DNA of 64,000 bases from Arthrobacter sp. (GCA_026393275.1 JAPLAM010000096.1:36038-100037); one strand, 5' to 3'. Counted from the stretch's first letter, positions 54,471 through 63,335 are shown. Program-made: numbers and translations. Notes: a model not told the origin generated them from the sequence alone.

Positions 54471-54493
54471 ACCGTACCGACCCCCGCCGACAA
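54471..54493 (-). promoter_or_regulatory. DNA-damage-type promoter of nudC (PafBC-like motif)
   Basis: On the minus strand TTGTCGGCG (54493-54485), 8 nt, and TACGGT (54476-54471), then 6 nt to the ATG. The mycobacterial RecA-independent damage promoter is TTGTCRGTG-N8-TANNNT; here 8 of 9 bases plus spacing and -10 agree. It may drive nudC and uvrD2. Confidence 0.6.
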
Positions 54494-54633
54494 TTGACAT
54501 TTTCCCGGCGGGCCCGGCCGCGCACGGGCCCGCCGTCTCGGCCCGGGGGCGGGAGCGGCAGCCATGCGCCGGTATTTCGCGCCGATCTTTCAGACTCGCC
54601 GCCTTGCATCGCCGTCATCGGCGCGGCTCGCTC

Positions 54634-54639
54634 TACCGT
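54634..54639 (+). promoter_or_regulatory. Leaderless -10 box of the phosphotransferase gene
   Basis: TACCGT stands 6 nt (GGACGA) before the GTG at 54646, the same architecture as other genes here. It marks 54646 as the ancestral start of the phosphotransferase, although the frame now closes after 15 codons. Confidence 0.5.
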
Positions 54640-54645
54640 GGACGA

Positions 54646-55891
54646 GTGAGAAGAAAACCAATCGAACTGGCTTCTCCTGGACACCGAAGGTAAACATTGG
54701 CGGGTGCGCTCACCACGGCACGCCGAGGCGAGCGCGCGGCTTGAAACCGAGTTCCTGGTGTTGCGCGCGTTCACTCCCGGCATCCGTGCCGAACTCCCCT
54801 TCCTTATGCCCACCGTGGCCGGCAGCGTCCGGCAGGGCACGCTCAGCACCTTTGTCTACTCCCACCTGTCCGGCGCCACCCGCTCGGTGGAGGAGCTCAG
54901 CGCCGGCTCGGCCGGGCTGGCCCGGGAACTGGGCGCTGCCCTCGCGGCCATCCACGACCTTCCGCATTCCCTGGTCAGCAATGCCGACCTGCCGAGCTAT
55001 ACGCCGAACGAGTTCCGCCAGCGCCGGCTCAACGAGCTGGACCAGGCCGCGACCACGGGCAAGATCCCGCCGCTGCTGCTGCGCCGCTGGGAGCACGCGC
55101 TGGAGGATGTATCGCTGTGGCGCTTCAACCCAAGCGTGGTGCACGGCGACCTGCATGAGGACAACCTCCTGGTCGACGGCGACAAGGTCACCGCCGTGAC
55201 CGGCTGGACGGACCTCCGGATCGGGGATCCGGCCGATGACATGGCCTGGCTGGTTGCCTCCAACGACCAGGACTTTGTGGACACCGTGTTGGAGCAGTAC
55301 ACCTCGAGCCGCCGGGACGCGCCCGACGCCCATCTGCTCCGACGCGCCGCGCTGTCCGCGGAGTTCGCCTTGGCGCAGTACCTGGTGAAGGGCCTCGCCG
55401 CCGGAGACCAGGCCATGATCGACGAGGCAGAGTCCATGCTGGCGGTGCTGGCCGACGACGTCGCCGAGCACGGCGGCCAGCCGATCAGCGTCGAACCGCT
55501 GCCCCAGCCCGCCGTCACCGTGCAGCCCGTCGTCACGGTGCAACCGGCGGTGAGCGTGCAACCCGCCGTGACCGTGCAGCCGATCGGGCCGGACGCTCCC
55601 GGCACGGCGCCCGGGCCCTCGCCCGAGCCGGTACCCGCCGTCGGAACGCTGCCCGCCGTCGAAGTCACGCCGATCCCCCGCGACGATGCTCCCGCTCCGG
55701 GGCAGGGCCAGGCGGACGACGGCGGCGCGGATGATGCCGACGACGCCGACGGTGCTGCCGAGAACAACAACACAGACGACGACGCCGACGCTGACACTGA
55801 CGAGGACACGGTCACTTCCCCCACCGGTCCGTCCGCAGCGGACGACACCTCCACCACGGCGCTGACGGTGGTTCCGGACACGCGCTCCTAG
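54646..55891 (+). pseudogene. Phosphotransferase (APH/macrolide kinase-like), N-lobe frameshifted
   Basis: The main frame gives 395 residues from a GTG at 54704, with the kinase loop VVHGDLHEDNLLVDGDKVTA followed by TGWTDLRIGDPADDMAWLVA. This is the aminoglycoside/macrolide phosphotransferase fold; the second metal-binding Asp of the usual IDW motif reads TGW. The N-lobe reads on upstream in frame (LLLDTEGKHWRVRSPRHAEA) to about 54665 without a start codon. A leaderless GTG at 54646 begins VRRKPIELA in another frame, which is how I remember intact homologues starting. A deletion with frameshift therefore probably joins the two. The tail holds four VTVQP repeats and an acidic region. Translation from 54704 could give a truncated protein. 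Confidence 0.7.
55507..55578 (+). repeat. Four 18-bp repeats encoding VTVQPV/A
   Basis: Four consecutive 18-bp units encode AVTVQP, VVTVQP, AVSVQP and AVTVQP in the phosphotransferase tail. They are imperfect at the third codon positions, so the repeat is old. Confidence 0.75.
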
Positions 55892-58800
55892 CCGGAGACG
55901 GTAGCTGGCCGCGCGCCTCCCAGGGCCGCAGCCACTATCTCCTCCAGCCGTTCCGCGGAGCCCAGATCGTGCGGGCGCACTACCGCGTCGTCGGCCACGT
56001 AGTAAAACGCCGCCCGGACATCCTCGAGCGGGACACCTTTGAGTCGGGACCACGCCAGCCGGTAAACGGCGAGTTGCACGGCCTTGGTTTTGAGCTGGCC
56101 GGCCGCGGGCCGGCGTCCGGTCTTCCAGTCCACGAGGTCCCAGCCGCCGTCGGCGTCCCGGAAGACGGCGTCAATGCGGCCGCGGACCACCACGTCGCCG
56201 ATCCGGGTCTCCACCGGCACCTCGACATGCGCGGGCGCCCGGTGGGCCCATTCGGACTGGCGGAAGGTCTCCACCATGGCGTCCAGGCCGTAGGCCTCGT
56301 CAATGTGGTCGTCCGAGCCGGCGGCTTCGCCGAGGTCCAGCATCCCGGAGGTACCGAAATACTCTTCCACCCACGAATGGAAGGCCGTTCCCTTGCGCGC
56401 GGACATGCCGGGCTCGCGCGGAACGGGGCGCCGCAGCCGGGCCACCACCGATGCCGCGTCGTCATCCAGGTCCACCAGGGTGGAGGCGGAGATGTGCCCC
56501 GGCAGGTGTACGTCCTGGCCTGAGGCCCGGCGGGAGCGCCGGTCCAGCAGGGTGGCCGCTTCCTGCGCCCAGCCCGCCGCGGGGCCGCGCAAATGCCGCG
56601 TCCCGGGCACCGAAACCTCAGGCGCGGAACCCTCAGGATCCGAACCGGAGCGGGCCGAACCGGAGCGTGCCGGCGCCGGCAGCGAGCCGGCGTCGGGCCG
56701 TTCCAGCCGCTGCAGGATGCGCGCGGCGGCGGCCGCCATGCCGGCCCGGCGTCCCGGCAGGAGCCGAAGCCTAGCCCCGGTGCGGGGGTGGACGGGCCCC
56801 TCCAACGGATCGTACGGCCACAGTGCGAGCTCGACTTCGGAGGTCAGCGGGCTTTCCTCCGGAAGCGATTCCTCGGCGACGGAGCGCGGATGGATCTCTG
56901 CCGCGCCGGCCGAACTCAGGGCTTCGAGCTCGGCCAGGAACGGCGACATCGCCGCCTGGCCCGCCCGGGAACCCACCCAGGCTGCGCTGGATACCCAGAG
57001 CACGTGCTTGGCGCGGGTGTAGGCCACGTAGGCCAGGCGCCGCTCCTCGGCTTCCCCGTGGACTTGGACAGCCGCCTTGAAATCCTTCTCGGCGTCGAGC
57101 CAGCCTTTCTGGTCCGGCTGGTCCAAATCCCACTGCGGCAGGTCGGCCCGGTCGCCGCGAAGCGGCCAGGGCAGCGCGGCCGACCCGCTGCTCCAGCGTG
57201 AATCACGGCTGCTGGGGAAGGCCCCGGCGTTGAGGCCCGGGACAAACACCACGTCCCATTCCAGCCCCTTCGAGGCGTGGACGGTCAGCAGCTGGACGGC
57301 CTCGTGGTTGACTTCCGGCGCGGCGGCGTCGAGGCCGTTTTCCTCGGCGGCAGCCGCTTCGAGCCAGGCCAGGAAGGCCAGCACGTCCACCCGCTGCGAG
57401 GTGTGCAGGAACCCGGCGGCAGCGTCCTGGAAGGCGTCCAAATTCCGCCGGGCCTGGTGGATGCTGATGCCGGGCCGGGCCGCGACCTCGATGTCCAGAA
57501 GCATGGCGCGTTCGACTTCGCCCAGGAGGGTGCTCAGGTCATCGCCCATGAAGCTGCGCAGTTGCCGGAGTTCGGCGGAGAGCCGCTGCAGCCGTTCCCG
57601 TGCTGCCGGGCTCAGCTGCCGGCCATGCGCGGAGGTCCAGTCCTGGCGGGGCAGCCAGTCCAGGGCCTCCACGAGGCTCGCGGCGTCGGTGAGGTCGCCT
57701 TCGATGACTGCCTCGGCGGCGTCCACGTCGGCATCTGTGTAACTGTCGCCGTCGCCCTCGGGGGTGCCGGGGCGTCCGCGGCGCCGGGCGAGGAAGCTTG
57801 ACCAGTCGCGGAACGCCATCAGGTCCGCCGGGCCGATCCGCCAGCGGGCGCCGGCCAGCAGCCGCATCAGTGAGTCCGAGCGGCCCGGATCGGCCAGCAC
57901 CCGGAGGGTGGCCACCAGGTCGACGATCTCGGGAGTGTCCAGCAGCCCGCCCAGGCCCACGATCTCGTACGGGATCCCGCGCAACTCGAATTCGCGGCGG
58001 ATGCACTCCATCTGGGCCCGCCGGCGACACAGCACTGCCATGGCGGGCGGCCCGGCGTCCTCCGCCTTGCCGGCGTCGAAGTCGGTCCGCCGGAACTTCA
58101 ACACGTCCGCGGCAATGGCCGCCGCCTCGTCCTCGTCCGTGCCGAAGCGTCCCATCAGCACGCGCCCCTGGACCGCCGCCGGGCTGGGCTGCAGCGGCGG
58201 TACCTCCACGGTATCGGCGCTGACCCGCGCACCGGCGGCACCGGCCTCGGCGGCTGCCTTGCTGAGCGGGGCGGAAATGATGTTGGCGGCCTCGAGAATG
58301 TTCCGGCCGTTGCGCCAGGCCGTGGTCAGGTACGACGTCGGCGCGACGGCGAACTTGGCAGGACCGCCGGCGTTCTTGCTGCCTGCGTTGTCGTTGACGG
58401 TGGTATCGGGGTCAACACGGACCGGGAACTCGCGGACAAAGTGGAAGAGCTGGCCTGCGGAGGCGCCGCGGAAGCCGTAGATGGACTGGTTCGGGTCCCC
58501 TACTGCGGTGACGGCGTGTCCGTCACCGAAGAGCCGGGAGAACAGCACCAGCTGTGCGTGGGAGGTGTCCTGGAATTCGTCCAGCAGCACCACTTTGTAG
58601 CGTTGGCATTCGGTCTGCGCCGCCACCGGGATCTCGTTGGCCACCCGGGCGGCGAGGGCCACGAGGTCGCCGAAGTCCAGGGCGCCCCGGGCGCGTTTTG
58701 CCTGGGCGTAGCGGCCCACCATGTCCGCGACGCTGGCGCGGGTGCGCAGCAGCGCGCTGAGGTCCCCGGCGGCCTGGCTGGGGTTCTTCTTGGCCGTGGC

Positions 58801-59529
58801 GACGTACGGGAGCGACTCGAACTCCGCTACCCGGTCCAGCAGCCAGCGGCGGACCTCCGCGGGGTCCTGGAGGTGCTCCGCGCACTCCCCCGCCAGTTGG
58901 ATGACGGCCTTGACGAGGGTGGACTTGGCAGAGCGGAAATGCTGGTACTCACCGTCGAAGGCTTCCACCACCTCGCTGGCGAGCTGGAAGGACTGGGCGC
59001 CGCCGAGCAGGACGACGTCCCGTTCGACGCCGAGCCGCAGGCCGTAGTCCGAGACGATGCCGCTCGCGTAAGAGTGATACGTGGAGACCTTGGGTTCCAG
59101 CGCGTCCGTGCTCAGCAGCCCGGCCGGGAAGACCTTGTGATCCGGATCAGCCGCCGCGATCCGCGCCAGGGCCGTGAGCTTGGCCCGGATCCTGGTGGCG
59201 AGTTCGCCGGCGGCCTTGCGGGTGAAGGTCACGCCGAGCACTTCCTCCGGCCTGACCCAGCCGTTCGCGACGAGCCACACCACCCGGTCCGCCATGGTGG
59301 CGGTCTTTCCGGAGCCGGCCCCGGCGATGACAAGCCGGGGGGTCAGCGGCGAAGAGATGATCAGGGATTGTTCGGCCGTGGGGCTGTTCTTCTCCCCCAG
59401 CAGCGCCGACAGCTCCTCGGGGCTGAACCGGGGCTCCGGAGGCGCCTCGGGGAGTGTGTCCCGGAGCGCGTCCTGCCGGCCCGTAGTCTCCGGCACTGAC
59501 TCCGCCGCCGCCGCCGCTTCGCTGCTCAT
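55888..59529 (-). CDS. adnB: Helicase-nuclease subunit AdnB
   Basis: A 1213-residue UvrD-like helicase with a C-terminal RecB-type nuclease. Walker A is LVIAGAGSGKTATMADRVVW, Walker B VVLLDEFQDTSHAQLVLF and motif III AVGDPNQSIYGFRGA. The nuclease has RGRIDAVFRDADG and LVDWKTGRRPAAGQ, with QLAVYR behind. With AdnA it resects double-strand DNA breaks and degrades linear DNA. The ATG overlaps the adnA stop (ATGA). The last bases overlap the stop codon of the convergent phosphotransferase (CTAG, 55888-55891). Confidence 0.93.
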   Translation of the reverse strand: MSSEAAAAAESVPETTGRQDALRDTLPEAPPEPRFSPEELSALLGEKNSPTAEQSLIISSPLTPRLVIAGAGSGKTATMADRVVWLVANGWVRPEEVLGVTFTRKAAGELATRIRAKLTALARIAAADPDHKVFPAGLLSTDALEPKVSTYHSYASGIVSDYGLRLGVERDVVLLGGAQSFQLASEVVEAFDGEYQHFRSAKSTLVKAVIQLAGECAEHLQDPAEVRRWLLDRVAEFESLPYVATAKKNPSQAAGDLSALLRTRASVADMVGRYAQAKRARGALDFGDLVALAARVANEIPVAAQTECQRYKVVLLDEFQDTSHAQLVLFSRLFGDGHAVTAVGDPNQSIYGFRGASAGQLFHFVREFPVRVDPDTTVNDNAGSKNAGGPAKFAVAPTSYLTTAWRNGRNILEAANIISAPLSKAAAEAGAAGARVSADTVEVPPLQPSPAAVQGRVLMGRFGTDEDEAAAIAADVLKFRRTDFDAGKAEDAGPPAMAVLCRRRAQMECIRREFELRGIPYEIVGLGGLLDTPEIVDLVATLRVLADPGRSDSLMRLLAGARWRIGPADLMAFRDWSSFLARRRGRPGTPEGDGDSYTDADVDAAEAVIEGDLTDAASLVEALDWLPRQDWTSAHGRQLSPAARERLQRLSAELRQLRSFMGDDLSTLLGEVERAMLLDIEVAARPGISIHQARRNLDAFQDAAAGFLHTSQRVDVLAFLAWLEAAAAEENGLDAAAPEVNHEAVQLLTVHASKGLEWDVVFVPGLNAGAFPSSRDSRWSSGSAALPWPLRGDRADLPQWDLDQPDQKGWLDAEKDFKAAVQVHGEAEERRLAYVAYTRAKHVLWVSSAAWVGSRAGQAAMSPFLAELEALSSAGAAEIHPRSVAEESLPEESPLTSEVELALWPYDPLEGPVHPRTGARLRLLPGRRAGMAAAAARILQRLERPDAGSLPAPARSGSARSGSDPEGSAPEVSVPGTRHLRGPAAGWAQEAATLLDRRSRRASGQDVHLPGHISASTLVDLDDDAASVVARLRRPVPREPGMSARKGTAFHSWVEEYFGTSGMLDLGEAAGSDDHIDEAYGLDAMVETFRQSEWAHRAPAHVEVPVETRIGDVVVRGRIDAVFRDADGGWDLVDWKTGRRPAAGQLKTKAVQLAVYRLAWSRLKGVPLEDVRAAFYYVADDAVVRPHDLGSAERLEEIVAAALGGARPATVSG

Positions 59530-62500
59530 TCGGTAACCTGCTTTCCACGTGCGCACAGCGGGCAGACTTCCGGAAGCCTGCAGCCGTGGCCGCCGTGCCC
59601 GCCCTTGGCGGGGTCATGGCGGGCTTCGAAGGTGCTGCCGGACATGACACGGGCCGCCTCACCGACCATCTCCAGGGCCCAGTTGGCGTCCGGATCGAGC
59701 GCGGGCTGGCCCTGCACGCCGGGGGTCTTGGTGCTGGTGCCGAGCTGGGCCAGTACGGCACCGCCCGGCCGCGGCGGCGGCCCGTCGTCGGGGCCGGCGA
59801 ATCCGCCGGCGAGGACCGCGGCCTGGTAGGCGCCCAGCTGGGGATGCCGTTCGAGCTCGGCCTTGCTGGGCTGGCGTTTGCCGGTCTTGAGGTCCACGAC
59901 CACCAGCCGGCCTTCGGCGTCGATCTCCAGTCGGTCCACCTGGCCGCGGAGCACGGCGGCCCGCGCGGGCCAGCTCTCCTCCGCGCCGGGGGCGGCCGGC
60001 GGAACAACGTCGGGCAACTTGACCTCGAAGTCCTGTTCGACGCCGAGCAGGGTCCGCCCCTCGCTCCGCATCACCAGCACGTACTGGGCAAGTTTGCGGA
60101 CCATGGTTTCGGCCCGCTGGTAGTCCAGTTTGCCTTCCCAGTTGTCCTTCATCCCCAGCGAGGGCCAGCGTTTGACCAGCTCGGCGACGTATTCCCCGCC
60201 GGAGGCGTCGGGGAGATCCTGCGCGATGGCGTGGACCAGGGTGCCAAGGCTCCGGGCGAAATCCGTGGCGGCCTCGCCACCGGCAGCCTGGACAAACCAG
60301 TCAAGCGGCGATTTCTGCACGGTCTCGACCTTGGAGGGCGAGACGAAGACGGTGCTGCCGGGCGGCACCACGGGGTCCGTCGAGGACAGGGGGGCGAGGC
60401 CCCACCAACTGTCGGGGTGGGCCCCGGGCACGGCAGGTTCGGCGGCGGCGAGGGCGCCGAGCACGGCGGTGGCCTCGGCCGCTTCGGCGGAGCCGCCGTC
60501 GAGCTGGGCGTACTGGCGCAGCTCGGCGACGAGCGCGCGCAGCGTCAGCGGGCGCTCCACCGCGGTGAAGCCGCGCCGGTCCTGGTCTGGGTGCAGCGGC
60601 GAGACGTAATCCAGGAAGGACGACGGCTGTTCATCCTCGGAGGACACGGCGGTGCAGACCAGCACTTCGCAGGCGCGTGAGACCGCTGTGGAGAAGCTGC
60701 GCAGCTCGTCGTAGCGGATCTCCCGGAGCCTGCTCAGCGGATCGAGCTGCAGGGCGTACTCGACGCCGTGTTCGACGGCGTCGGCGAAAAGGGTGCTGCC
60801 GAGCAGTTCGCCGCGGAGCCGGGTGTTGGGCCACACGCCTTCCTGGAGCCCCGGCACAATCACGACCGGCCACTCGCGTCCGGCGGCGCTGGCGGGCGTC
60901 ATGAGTTCCACCGCGTCCTCCAGCTGCGCCCGGGCCGCGAGCGTGTCCATCGGCAGCTCCTGGCTCAGCAGGTATTCGAGGAATTGCTCCGGGCCGGAGC
61001 CGGGGAGCTGGTCCACGTACCGTTCGGCCGTGTGGAACAGGGCCATCATGGCATCCAGGTCCCGGTCCGCGCGGGTTCCCGCGGCGCCGCCGGCCAGGGC
61101 GGTGTCGGTCCAGCGGGCGGCGAGCCCGGTGGAGTGCCACAGCGCCCAGAGCACGGTTTCGGCGTTGCCGCCGGGCGCCTCGGCGGCATCCCGGCCGGCT
61201 CGGATCATCCGGGCCACCCTGCGGGCGGAGTGCCCCTCGATGCCGAGCGTCCCCAGGGCTGCCGGCTCCAGCAGGGCCTCCACGAGCAGAGCGTCGCTGG
61301 TGCGCCCGCCGCCGCCCAGGAGCTCCTCCCGCCGCAGGGACTGTCGGAGCCGGCGCAGTTCGATCGACGTGGCGCCGCCGATCCTCGAGGTGAGCAGCGA
61401 AACGGCCGATTCCGGGGTGAGCGTGGCAGGATCCAGCGCCACAGCGTAGGCGTCAAGCAGCGGCCGCACGGCGACCTCGTCCCGGACGGCGGATTCGGCC
61501 ACCGGGATCCGGACCGGGATGCCCTGGCCGGCGAGGTGGCGCTGCAGCTGCGCGAGCTGCCCGCCGTTGCGCACGATCACGGCGATGTCGCCCAGGTCCC
61601 TGCCGTCGTTCAACTGGGCTTCCAGGATGCGCTGCGCCACGTAGCGCAGTTCGTGGACCGGGGACGGCAGCAGGTGCGCCTCCACGGTGCCCTGGCCGGC
61701 GGCCTGCTGCTCCTGCCGTTCCGGCTGTTCGAGCCTGCGCGCCGATGTGCCCCCGGACCGCAGCGAGATGCGTTCCGCCACGCCCTGCCAGGCCTGCGCG
61801 ACGGCCGGGGTGTGGCGGTGGGCGGTCCACAGCGGCCGCTCCAGGACGGTGCCGCCGGCCGGGGCGAGAAGGCGGGGCAGTTCGGCCACCAGGTCCGGCC
61901 GGGCCCCGCGGAATCCCTGCACCACGGTGTCCGGGGAGGCCGTGACAAGGGCGTCCTTGCCCGCCGCAATGTCCGCGAGGAGTTCGAATACGGCCGGGTT
62001 CGCTTCCTGGATGTCGTCAACGAGGATCAGCTGGAGCCGGTCCCGCTCGGCGGCCAGGAACTCCGGGGCATCCTGGAAGATCTGCCGCGCCGCCGTGATG
62101 ATGCCGGCCGGGTCGAAGGATTCGGGCATGCGCAGGTCCAGGACGTCGCGATACTCGGCATACAGGGCCGCCGCGGCGGTCCAATCCGGCCGATGGCAGC
62201 GCTGCCCGAGGTCCGCCAGGTCTCCGGCGGTGCGCCCGGATTCGATGATCCGGTCAAAGAGCTGGCGGACCTCCTGCCGGAAACCCCGGGTCTGCAGGGC
62301 GGCGTCCAGGTCCCCCGGCCAGGGTAGTTCCAGGCCAGGCTGGGCGTGGCCTTCGAGGAGTTCCTTAATGATCAGGTCCTGTTCGGGTCCGGACAGGAGT
62401 TTCGGGGCACGCGGCAGCGGCAGGATGCCTTCCGCTTTGGCGCGCCGGATCAGATCGAAGGCATACGACGCCCAGGTGCGGGCCGGCGTCGTGCTCAGGC

Positions 62501-62804
62501 TGCGGTCCAGGCGGGCGGTGAAGCGGTCGCGCAGCGCATCGGCGGCGAGCCGCCCGGGGGCCAGGATCAGCATCCGCTCGGGATCCAGGCCGTCGCGTTG
62601 CGCCCGGCGGACGGCGGCCTCGACCAGGACCGTGGACTTGCCGGTCCCCGGCGCGCCGGGGATCAGGACCGGACCGGAGCCGTGCGCGACGTCGACGGCG
62701 TCCCGCTGGTCCGGTGACAGGACCGGGACGCTACTGTGCCGCGTCCGGGGCGGCAGCAGGCGCAGGCCTGACTGGTTAGGCGGGTTTTGCTTGGGGCTAC
62801 TCAC
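59526..62804 (-). CDS. adnA: Helicase-nuclease subunit AdnA
   Basis: A 1092-residue protein from a GTG that overlaps the stop of the alkyltransferase-like gene (GTGA). Walker A is GPVLIPGAPGTGKSTVLVEA. The Walker B site reads LILVDDIQEANPAVFELL, with Asp in place of the usual Glu, so this motor may be weak; mycobacterial AdnB is the lead motor. The C-terminal nuclease has RGQVDRLEIDAEGRLVVVDL, KTGKRQPSK and LGAYQAAVLAGG. Three Cys near the end (CRLPEVCPLC) resemble the 4Fe-4S site of AddB-like nucleases, but the matching N-terminal Cys is missing. It forms a heterodimer with AdnB for break processing. Confidence 0.92.
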   Translation of the reverse strand: MSSPKQNPPNQSGLRLLPPRTRHSSVPVLSPDQRDAVDVAHGSGPVLIPGAPGTGKSTVLVEAAVRRAQRDGLDPERMLILAPGRLAADALRDRFTARLDRSLSTTPARTWASYAFDLIRRAKAEGILPLPRAPKLLSGPEQDLIIKELLEGHAQPGLELPWPGDLDAALQTRGFRQEVRQLFDRIIESGRTAGDLADLGQRCHRPDWTAAAALYAEYRDVLDLRMPESFDPAGIITAARQIFQDAPEFLAAERDRLQLILVDDIQEANPAVFELLADIAAGKDALVTASPDTVVQGFRGARPDLVAELPRLLAPAGGTVLERPLWTAHRHTPAVAQAWQGVAERISLRSGGTSARRLEQPERQEQQAAGQGTVEAHLLPSPVHELRYVAQRILEAQLNDGRDLGDIAVIVRNGGQLAQLQRHLAGQGIPVRIPVAESAVRDEVAVRPLLDAYAVALDPATLTPESAVSLLTSRIGGATSIELRRLRQSLRREELLGGGGRTSDALLVEALLEPAALGTLGIEGHSARRVARMIRAGRDAAEAPGGNAETVLWALWHSTGLAARWTDTALAGGAAGTRADRDLDAMMALFHTAERYVDQLPGSGPEQFLEYLLSQELPMDTLAARAQLEDAVELMTPASAAGREWPVVIVPGLQEGVWPNTRLRGELLGSTLFADAVEHGVEYALQLDPLSRLREIRYDELRSFSTAVSRACEVLVCTAVSSEDEQPSSFLDYVSPLHPDQDRRGFTAVERPLTLRALVAELRQYAQLDGGSAEAAEATAVLGALAAAEPAVPGAHPDSWWGLAPLSSTDPVVPPGSTVFVSPSKVETVQKSPLDWFVQAAGGEAATDFARSLGTLVHAIAQDLPDASGGEYVAELVKRWPSLGMKDNWEGKLDYQRAETMVRKLAQYVLVMRSEGRTLLGVEQDFEVKLPDVVPPAAPGAEESWPARAAVLRGQVDRLEIDAEGRLVVVDLKTGKRQPSKAELERHPQLGAYQAAVLAGGFAGPDDGPPPRPGGAVLAQLGTSTKTPGVQGQPALDPDANWALEMVGEAARVMSGSTFEARHDPAKGGHGGHGCRLPEVCPLCARGKQVTE

Positions 62805-63217
62805 ACAGACATTTCATCATCGGGGACAGACAGTTTATGCAGCTCCCGCTCGAGCCGTTCGGCAATGGCGTCGATCCGCTCAAAGTCCGGCTCGGAAGGG
62901 GCCCACCGCGCCGCCATGAGGTCCACCCGCCAGCGTCCCTCGCCGGTGTGCTGGTATTCGGCGTAGCTGCCCAGGAGGGGGGTCCCCTCGGCGAGGTAAA
63001 GCGCCAGGGCCTCGCGTTCGTGCCCCGGCGGGGCGTCCCCGTTGGCCTTGAGGATCCGCCACCAGGGCACGGCGCTGCCGTGGTGGCTCATCACGGAGCC
63101 GACCTGGCGGGGGCCGCCGGCACCGAGGAGTTCGGCGACGTCGCCGTAGGCGACGGCCGATCCCGGCGGCACCATCGCCGCGAGCTCCAGCACCGCCTCC
63201 ACATACTCCGTTCGCAT
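62801..63217 (-). CDS. Alkyltransferase-like protein (ATL)
   Basis: A 138-residue protein of the MGMT family DNA-binding domain. SAVAYGDVAELLGAGGPRQV and GSVMSHHGSAVPWWRILKAN are the conserved parts; the reactive Cys of PCHR is replaced by Trp (PWWR), the ATL signature. ATL proteins bind O6-alkylguanine and hand it to nucleotide excision repair. The ATG is supported by a -10 box (TAACCT) 6 nt upstream. It begins the ATL-adnA-adnB operon, with 4-bp overlaps throughout. In mycobacteria an ATL gene (Rv3204) lies near adnA as well. Confidence 0.92.
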   Translation of the reverse strand: MRTEYVEAVLELAAMVPPGSAVAYGDVAELLGAGGPRQVGSVMSHHGSAVPWWRILKANGDAPPGHEREALALYLAEGTPLLGSYAEYQHTGEGRWRVDLMAARWAPSEPDFERIDAIAERLERELHKLSVPDDEMSV

Positions 63218-63223
63218 GGACCA

Positions 63224-63229
63224 AGGTTA
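63224..63229 (-). promoter_or_regulatory. Leaderless -10 box of the ATL-adnA-adnB operon
   Basis: TAACCT lies 6 nt (TGGTCC) before the ATL start on the minus strand. No PafBC-like upstream element was seen here. Confidence 0.6.
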
Positions 63230-63249
63230 CCGTTGACGGCTGCCGCCCA

Positions 63250-63300
63250 GCACCGCAGGACACCCTGCAGGACACCGCCGGACACACTGCAGGGCACTGC
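63250..63300. repeat. Short tandem repeats between ATL and the exonuclease
   Basis: Four to five imperfect units of about 12 bp follow each other: ACCGCAGGACACC, CTGCAGGACACC, GCCGGACACA, CTGCAGGGCACT, then GCAAAA. They separate the two divergent promoters. Confidence 0.5.
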
Positions 63301-63306
63301 AAAAAA

Positions 63307-63329
63307 CTGTCGGCGGCAGCAGGTAGCGT
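63307..63329 (+). promoter_or_regulatory. DNA-damage-type leaderless promoter of the exonuclease gene
   Basis: CTGTCGGCG (63307-63315), 8 nt, and TAGCGT (63324-63329), then 6 nt to the ATG at 63336. It is the same layout as the nudC promoter and close to the PafBC-type consensus TTGTCRGTG-N8-TANNNT. Confidence 0.55.
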
Positions 63330-63335
63330 TGAAGC

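Noticed and set aside
54504..54703. A start of the phosphotransferase upstream in its own frame
   Set aside because: The frame has a TGA at about 54647 and no ATG, GTG or TTG between it and 54704.
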